From: Oxalobacteraceae sp. CFBP 13730
GTDB lineage: Bacteria > Pseudomonadota > Gammaproteobacteria > Burkholderiales > Burkholderiaceae_D
Length of the DNA: 64,000 bases
Direction: 5' to 3'
Assembly (NCBI GenBank): GCA_014841835.1
Contig: JACYUQ010000003.1
Coordinates: 496,001 to 560,000 of the forward strand
The notes beneath the pieces were generated by a model, which was not told where the DNA came from, ran no database searches, and saw nothing but the letters and a program-made list of their open reading frames with translations. The position numbers were made by a program, and so were the translations under genes. This document shows positions 58,866-64,000 of this stretch, one piece after another; positions within the stretch are counted from its first letter, which is position 1, and every line of letters starts with the position of its first letter.

Positions 58866-59558
58866 ATGCACCAACCCACCCTGCTCCAGCATGCCCTTGA
58901 CGACGCCGCCCGACAGAATGAGCGCAGCCGGATCGCGCGCGAACTGCACGATGACCTGGGCGGCAACCTCATCGCCATCAAGATGGCGCTGGCGCGGCTG
59001 GCGGCGCGTATGCCGGCCGATCAGCCCGACCTGGGCGGCCAGGTGCAGTACATCGACGACCTGATCGATCGCACCATCGATTCCGTGGACCGCATCTCGC
59101 TCGGCCTGCGCGCCGCCGCGCTCGACCTAGGGCTGGCGGCCGCGCTCGCATGGCAGACGCGCGAATTCACCCGCCAGACCGGCATCGCCGTGATCACGCA
59201 CTGCCCCGATGCGCTGGCGTACGAGCCGGCGCCGGACCACGCCAGCGCCCTCTTCCACATCGCCCAGGAAGCGCTGACCAATATTGCCAGGCATGCAGGC
59301 GCAACGCAGGTCACGCTGACGCTGCACCTCGCCGATCGCCACCTGACCCTGTCCATCTGCGACAACGGCCGCGGCATCGACCCGGCCGTGCGCACCAGGC
59401 CGGATGCATTCGGCCTGCGCGGCATGCACGAACGCGCCGGCGCGCTTGGCGGCGCGCTGTCCTTGTCGCCGGCGCCCGGAGGTGGCACGATGTTGACCGT
59501 CAAGACCAGGCTGGCGCCGCCCATGGCCCCGGCACAGAACAAGAAGCAGAATGAGTGA
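58866..59558 (+). CDS. soluble sensor histidine kinase (NarL-type, HisKA_3)
   Basis: 230-aa kinase without TM segments. The dimerisation H-box is SRIARELHDDLGGNL (phospho-acceptor His28), followed by the ATPase domain with N box EALTNIARHAGA and G motif DNGRGIDPA. There is no input domain of its own, so it may be driven by a partner or an intracellular signal. Its last 8 nt overlap the response regulator gene. Confidence 0.9.
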   Translation: MHQPTLLQHALDDAARQNERSRIARELHDDLGGNLIAIKMALARLAARMPADQPDLGGQVQYIDDLIDRTIDSVDRISLGLRAAALDLGLAAALAWQTREFTRQTGIAVITHCPDALAYEPAPDHASALFHIAQEALTNIARHAGATQVTLTLHLADRHLTLSICDNGRGIDPAVRTRPDAFGLRGMHERAGALGGALSLSPAPGGGTMLTVKTRLAPPMAPAQNKKQNE

Positions 59559-60198
59559 AAAAGTAACCATCCGGGTATGCATCGCCGATGACCACGCCAT
59601 CGTGCGCGAAGGACTCAAGCAGATCCTCGCCGACGAGCGCGACATCGTTGTTGCCGGCGAGGCCGAGGACGGGCACGATGCCGTCCGCCTGGCAGGCAAG
59701 ACGCGCTGCCACGTGATGTTGCTCGATATTTCGCTGCCCGACCGCAATGGCATCGACGTGCTCAAGCAGATCAAGAAAGACAAACCCGAGCTGTCGGTGC
59801 TGATGCTGTCGATGCACCGCGAAGACCAGTACGCGATCCGGGCGCTCAAGGCCGGCGCGGCCGGCTACATCACCAAGCAAAGCGCGCCGCGCGAGCTGGT
59901 CACGGCCATCCGGCTGGTGGCGGGCGGACAAAAGTATGTCAGCGCTGCACTTGCGCAAGCCCTGGCCAGCGCTATCGGCGACGATCATGAAAGCGCCGCC
60001 CACGAGGGGCTGTCCGACCGCGAATACCAGACTCTGACGATGATCGCGTCAGGCATGACCGTGACGCAGATCGCGGGCGAACTGTCGCTGTCGGTCAAGA
60101 CGATCAGCGAATACCGCGCCCGCTTGTTAGTAAAGATGAAACTTCGGAGCAGTGCCGAGCTGACCACGTATGCGATCCGCAACGGCCTGGTCGACTGA
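59551..60198 (+). CDS. NarL/LuxR-family response regulator
   Basis: 215-aa regulator. Receiver domain at about residues 1-125 with acidic pocket ADDH, phosphorylation site Asp59 (MLLDISLPDRNG) and conserved Lys (KQ). The LuxR-type HTH is at the C-terminus (LSDREYQTLTMIASGMTVTQIAGELSLSVKTISEYRARLLVKM). It is the partner of the overlapping histidine kinase gene. Target genes unknown; the next gene encodes a diguanylate cyclase. Confidence 0.94.
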   Translation: MSEKVTIRVCIADDHAIVREGLKQILADERDIVVAGEAEDGHDAVRLAGKTRCHVMLLDISLPDRNGIDVLKQIKKDKPELSVLMLSMHREDQYAIRALKAGAAGYITKQSAPRELVTAIRLVAGGQKYVSAALAQALASAIGDDHESAAHEGLSDREYQTLTMIASGMTVTQIAGELSLSVKTISEYRARLLVKMKLRSSAELTTYAIRNGLVD

Positions 60199-60299
60199 TA
60201 CCCCATCGCATGCCTCGGCGCTGAATAATTGTTGATGCGAGGCAAATAAACTGCCTATCATGTCGTCAATCCCGCAAACCCGGCACCGCGCTGCAATCC

Positions 60300-61910
60300 A
60301 TGTCCACTCCGTCCACACCCGTCCCCGCTGCACCTGGCGCCGGCGCCGCTGCCACTACTGCTGCAGGCGCAGCGGCAAACCCTGCCGACATCGCACGCGA
60401 GGCGTTTCGTCGCCTGGCCACGCGCCGTATCGCGCCGACGCCGGATGCCTACCGCGCCATCTATGACGAGATTGCAGGCACCCCGCCAGCGCCACCCGCG
60501 CCGGCCCCGGACGCCGGCGCTATCGACGTACTGAACGGGTTCGCACGCCGCATGCTGGACACGCCCGGCGAGCTGGCCGAGTACGGCCGGCGCATGACCC
60601 GCGCCGTCAAGACGGGGGACTGGAGCAGCTACACCCAGGCACTGGGCCAGTTGACCGAGCGGCATCTGCGGCGCAACACCCCGGTGATGGCGATGGGCGA
60701 CGAAGAGCCCGAGACGCGCCTGCTGCGCGACATGCTGGCGCGCACGCTGTCGTTTGCCTGCGCTTCGCTGCTGAGCGACAACCCGGAACAGGTCAAGGAG
60801 GCCGAAGCGCTGGGCGCCCTGGTCAAGACGGCGGTTGGCGAAAGCGAATTGCACGATATCGAGGCGCGCCTGAAGCAGCTGTGCTTCCAGATCGAGCTGC
60901 GCAAGGACGACAGCGCGGGTCAGCAGGAACTGCTGCTGCGGCTGTTCCGTCTGCTGCTCGACAATATCGAAGGCTTGCTCGAGGACGACAACTATATGCG
61001 CGGCCAGGTGGTCGCGGTGCAGGAACTGATCTCCGGTCCGCTGGATACGCGCGCGCTGGAAGACGCCACGCGCAGCCTGAAGGACGTGATCATCAAGCAA
61101 AGTCATCTGAAGCATGGCATCGCCGACGTGCGCGCGACGATGAAGAACATGATGATGACGTTTGTCGACCGCCTGGGCTCGGTGGCCGCCGCGACCGGCG
61201 ACTACCACGCCAAGCTGGGCGACTTTTCCGAGCGCATCGGCGGCGCCACCGACATCAGCGAACTCAATACCGTCCTGAACGACGTGCTGCGCGAGACGCG
61301 CCATGCGCAGGACGAAGCACTGGCCTCGCGCGACCGCATGGTGGGCGCGCACCGCGAAGTGCAGGAAGCCGAGCAGCGCATCCGCGAACTCGAAGCCGAG
61401 CTGCAGCATATGAGCGAGCTGGTACGCGAAGACCAGCTGACCGGCAGCCTGAACCGCCGCGGCCTGGACGACGTGTTCGAGCGCGAAAGCGCGCGCGCCG
61501 ACCGCCGCAACACGCCGCTGTGTGTGGCGCTGCTGGACCTCGACAACTTCAAGCGTCTGAACGACACCTACGGCCACATGGCGGGCGACGCCGCGCTCAA
61601 GCACCTGGTCAAGGTGGTGCGCGAGACGCTGCGCTCGATGGACGTGATCGCGCGCTTCGGCGGCGAGGAATTCTTGATCCTGCTGCCCGAGACGAACGTC
61701 GATGCGGCAGCGGCGGCCATGGTGCGGGTGCAGCGCGAGCTGACCCGGCACTTCTTCTTGCACGATAACGAGAAAATGCTGATCACCTTCTCGTGCGGCG
61801 TGGCGCTGCGGGTGCAGAACGAGGAACAGGCATCGCTGATGGCGCGGGCAGATAAAGCGATGTACCAGGCCAAGAGCAGCGGCAAGAACCGGGTAGTCGT
61901 GGCGGATTGA
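60300..61910 (+). CDS. diguanylate cyclase (GGDEF domain)
   Basis: 536-aa protein. Ala/Pro-rich start, an uncharacterised N-terminal helical region of about 330 residues (possibly a coiled-coil sensor), a coiled coil (AHREVQEAEQRIRELEAELQHM) and a C-terminal GGDEF domain at about residues 370-530. The active-site motif is GGEEF; RSMD lies five residues before it, so the allosteric I-site RxxD is present. No TM segments, so cytoplasmic. It should make c-di-GMP, probably influencing motility. Confidence 0.92.
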   Translation: MSTPSTPVPAAPGAGAAATTAAGAAANPADIAREAFRRLATRRIAPTPDAYRAIYDEIAGTPPAPPAPAPDAGAIDVLNGFARRMLDTPGELAEYGRRMTRAVKTGDWSSYTQALGQLTERHLRRNTPVMAMGDEEPETRLLRDMLARTLSFACASLLSDNPEQVKEAEALGALVKTAVGESELHDIEARLKQLCFQIELRKDDSAGQQELLLRLFRLLLDNIEGLLEDDNYMRGQVVAVQELISGPLDTRALEDATRSLKDVIIKQSHLKHGIADVRATMKNMMMTFVDRLGSVAAATGDYHAKLGDFSERIGGATDISELNTVLNDVLRETRHAQDEALASRDRMVGAHREVQEAEQRIRELEAELQHMSELVREDQLTGSLNRRGLDDVFERESARADRRNTPLCVALLDLDNFKRLNDTYGHMAGDAALKHLVKVVRETLRSMDVIARFGGEEFLILLPETNVDAAAAAMVRVQRELTRHFFLHDNEKMLITFSCGVALRVQNEEQASLMARADKAMYQAKSSGKNRVVVAD

Positions 61911-61973
61911 CAAGTTCTGAAGGCGTGTTTTTCCAGACAGGTAAAAAAAACGATTTATTTTGCGATCCGGCCC

Positions 61974-62000
61974 TAAACTTTTTCCACAGGGCACCGTTAC
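61974..62000 (+). promoter_or_regulatory. sigma28-like (FliA) promoter of flagellin
   Basis: TAAA (61974-61977), 15-nt spacer, ACCGTTAC (61993-62000), compared with the FliA consensus TAAA-N15-GCCGATAA. It fits the expected late flagellar gene control. The 5' leader would be about 95 nt. Confidence 0.55.
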
Positions 62001-62103
62001 CAGCAACAACAGCGGTTTGAACGTCACTGAATAACGCGACGGACCAAAGTGAACAGCAGCACGGTCGCTGCACCCCTAGTAAGACCTAGTCTGGAGAAAC
62101 ACC

Positions 62104-63564
62104 ATGGCATCAGTAATCAACACCAACGTCGCATCCCTGAACTCGCAGCGTAACCTGGCGACCTCGCAGTCGCAGCTGAATACCTCGATCCAACGCCTGT
62201 CGTCGGGTATGCGCATCAACAGCGCCAAGGATGACGCCGCTGGTCTGGCGATTTCGGACCGCATGAATTCGCAAATCAAGGGTATGACGCAAGCTACCCG
62301 TAACGCCAACGATGGCGTGTCGATGGCGCAAACCGCTGAAGGCGCTCTGTCGAGCTCGGGCGACATCCTGCAACGTGTCCGCGAACTGGCTGTCCAGTCG
62401 TCGAACTCGTCGAACTCGGCCAGCGACCGCAAAGCACTGCAGACTGAAGTCACCCAGCTGACCTCGGAACTGAACCGCATCGCCAACACCACCGAATTCA
62501 ACGGCCAGAAGCTGCTCGACGGTTCGTCCGGCACCTCGAACTTCCAGGTTGGCGCCAATGCTGGCCAGCTGATTTCGATGACCGGCGCAAACTTCAACAC
62601 CTCGACCTACGGCAACAACCAGGTCGCTGGCGATGCATCCCAGGCCGCAGCTACCAGCGGCGCTGCAGCTGGTTCGGTCACCGTGTCGGGTTACCTCGGT
62701 GGCAGTGGCGCCATCGCCACCACGACCAGCGATACCGCAAAAACCATCGCATCGAAGATCAACAACAAGTCGGGCGAAACCGGTGTAACGGCAACTGCCC
62801 GCACCGACGCGCTGCTGAAAAGCACCTCAACCGACGGCGCGTTCGCCATCGATGTGAAATCGGACAACGCCACGGCAGTGCGTGTGTCGTTCTCGGTCTC
62901 GGGTACCGGTAGCAAGGCCGATGACTACGCTGCGGGTGTGAGCGCGATCAATGCCCAGACGGCAAAGACTGGTGTCACCGCTCAGTACGATGCTGAAAAC
63001 GGCGGTATCAAGCTGACCAACTCGTCTGGCGCAGACATCCAGATCGATAACAAGAATGCCGCTGGTGGCGCCGCCCTGAGCATGGCGACCTACAAGGCAG
63101 ATGGCGATCCAGTCGCAACGCCAGTCGCTCTGGCTGCCGCTGGCACCGCTGTCGCCAATGGCCGCGTGACCTTGGACTCGGAAAAGAGCTTCTCGGTGGC
63201 CGAAGACACCGATACCGGCTTCGCCCTGGCTGCCTCGTCGAGCCTGAAATCGGTTGCCAACATCGATATCGGTTCCTTCGATGGCGCCCAGGCTGCCATC
63301 AAGGTGGCTGACGCTGCCCTGGCAGCAGTCAACGGCCAGCGCGCTGAATACGGCGCACTGCAGTCGCGCTTCGAATCGGCGATTTCCAACCTCTCGTCGA
63401 CCACCGAGAACCTGTCTGCATCGCGCAGCCGCATCGTCGACACCGACTTTGCTTCTGAGACCGCAAAGCTGACCCGTGGTCAGATCCTGCAACAGGCTGG
63501 TACGTCGATGCTGGCCCAGGCCAACTCGCTGCCGAACGGTGTCCTGTCGCTCCTGCGTGGCTAA
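62104..63564 (+). CDS. fliC: flagellin
   Basis: 486-aa filament subunit, exported by the flagellar type III system. Conserved D0/D1 N-terminus ([35 protein letters not shown]... QRVRELAVQ) and C-terminus ([45 protein letters not shown]), with a variable, Thr/Ser/Ala-rich central region of about 240 residues. GGAGA precedes the ATG. The start is preceded by a sigma28-like promoter and followed by a hairpin before flaG. Confidence 0.97.
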   Translation: MASVINTNVASLNSQRNLATSQSQLNTSIQRLSSGMRINSAKDDAAGLAISDRMNSQIKGMTQATRNANDGVSMAQTAEGALSSSGDILQRVRELAVQSSNSSNSASDRKALQTEVTQLTSELNRIANTTEFNGQKLLDGSSGTSNFQVGANAGQLISMTGANFNTSTYGNNQVAGDASQAAATSGAAAGSVTVSGYLGGSGAIATTTSDTAKTIASKINNKSGETGVTATARTDALLKSTSTDGAFAIDVKSDNATAVRVSFSVSGTGSKADDYAAGVSAINAQTAKTGVTAQYDAENGGIKLTNSSGADIQIDNKNAAGGAALSMATYKADGDPVATPVALAAAGTAVANGRVTLDSEKSFSVAEDTDTGFALAASSSLKSVANIDIGSFDGAQAAIKVADAALAAVNGQRAEYGALQSRFESAISNLSSTTENLSASRSRIVDTDFASETAKLTRGQILQQAGTSMLAQANSLPNGVLSLLRG

Positions 63565-63604
63565 TCGCTAACGCGAAGTAACAGTACCACTCGGTAAGCG
63601 GTTC

Positions 63605-63637
63605 CCCGGCTGAAGAAATTTGGCTGGGGAATTTTCG
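63605..63637 (+). terminator. hairpin after flagellin
   Basis: TTCCCCGGC and GCTGGGGAA arms (one wobble) with a 12-nt loop, followed by a short T-run. It may attenuate rather than fully stop read-through into flaG. Confidence 0.5.
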
Positions 63638-63649
63638 TTAGGATACGCC

Positions 63650-63994
63650 ATGCAAATTCCATCCATTGCGTCGTCGCCCCCCGCCAAACTGGACGAACGT
63701 CCAGCGCTCGCGAGCGGGCCGGCTGCCCCGGCACCACGGGCAGCGCCGGAGAAAGCCGAAGCCAGGCCAGACCGGGACGAGGTGTCGTCCGCCGTGAAGA
63801 AACTCAACGAAGCGCTGCCGCAATCGGCGCAGAGCCTCGAGTTTGAAATCGACGAAGAGAGCAAGGACCTCGTGGTCAAGATCATCGACCGGGATACGAA
63901 GGAAGTCGTCCGCCAGATGCCGACCAAGGAGGCACTGGAAATGGCCAAATCGATCGACAAGATGGTGGGGCGCCTGCTGGATCAAAGCGCCTGA
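63650..63994 (+). CDS. flaG: FlaG-family flagellar protein
   Basis: 114 aa. The C-terminal half (KKLNEALPQSAQSLEFEIDEESKDLVVKIIDRDTKEVVRQMPTKEALEMAKSIDKMVGRLLDQ) is the FlaG domain, often linked to filament length control. The N-terminal half is low-complexity and Pro/Ala-rich. AGGA lies before the ATG at 63650. It directly follows fliC, as in many flagellated proteobacteria. The window ends 6 nt after it. Confidence 0.9.
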   Translation: MQIPSIASSPPAKLDERPALASGPAAPAPRAAPEKAEARPDRDEVSSAVKKLNEALPQSAQSLEFEIDEESKDLVVKIIDRDTKEVVRQMPTKEALEMAKSIDKMVGRLLDQSA

Positions 63995-64000
63995 CACGAT

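Noticed and set aside
60258..62027. 589-aa open frame on the minus strand
   Set aside because: Antisense of the GGDEF gene; no ribosome binding site and no domain seen.

Overview
The window is a chromosomal segment of a high-GC betaproteobacterium, most likely Oxalobacteraceae (Massilia, Duganella or Janthinobacterium type). This rests on recognisable protein families and gene orders: hrpA/argA, yicC-gmk-rpoZ-spoT, rph-rdgB-hemW, an HexR-controlled edd-eda/pgi/zwf set, Burkholderiales-type porin, and chemotaxis receptors plus flagellin. No database search was possible, so the genus is an inference. No rRNA, tRNA or CRISPR array was found.

Layout. 1-5.8 kb: hrpA (cut by the window edge), argA, yggX, a small lipoprotein, rpiA. 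5.9-9.1 kb: a MacAB-like ABC efflux operon. 9.4-13.1 kb: two tandem paralogous chemotaxis receptors. 13.1-18.3 kb: a LysR regulator divergent from a CitMHS transporter, an AtuA-family pair and a porin, which look like an organic-acid uptake and catabolism operon. 18.3-24.9 kb: a MepA-like endopeptidase and an HExxH-protein gene split into two fragments by about 5.4 kb of foreign DNA. That DNA holds a decayed IS3-family element, an inverted remnant of a related element, three AT-richer genes for membrane proteins of unknown function (one with a HEPN-like Rx4H motif) and an intact paralogue of the split gene. 24.9-30.3 kb: eda, edd, divergent pgi and a gluconolactonase. 30.3-36.4 kb: TonB receptor, soluble chemotaxis receptor, NmrA-type reductase, LysR regulator. 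36.5-40.4 kb: zwf, hexR, a free-Met-(R)-sulfoxide reductase, tal. 40.4-47.5 kb: a repeat cluster, then tetR divergent from an AcrAB-OprM-type RND pump operon. 47.6-52 kb: a degenerate M28-like protein, hemW, rdgB, rph, PP2C phosphatase. 52-57.5 kb: Ser/Thr kinase, yicC, gmk, rpoZ, spoT. 57.6-64 kb: heme oxygenase, greB, a soluble two-component pair, a GGDEF cyclase, flagellin and flaG.

How the genes work together. The central-carbon genes form a visible HexR regulon. HexR-like palindromes lie before edd, before pgi and, as a perfect copy, over the -10 box of zwf, with hexR directly downstream of zwf. These genes feed glucose-6-phosphate through zwf, gluconolactonase, edd and eda, with pgi, tal and rpiA linking to the pentose-phosphate pathway. 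The RND pump has a pseudo-palindrome exactly between its -35 and -10 boxes, next to its TetR gene. The motility part (three chemoreceptors, flagellin with a sigma28-like promoter, flaG, diguanylate cyclase) fits a flagellated swimmer. The least understood part is the 20.7-24.65 kb accessory block.
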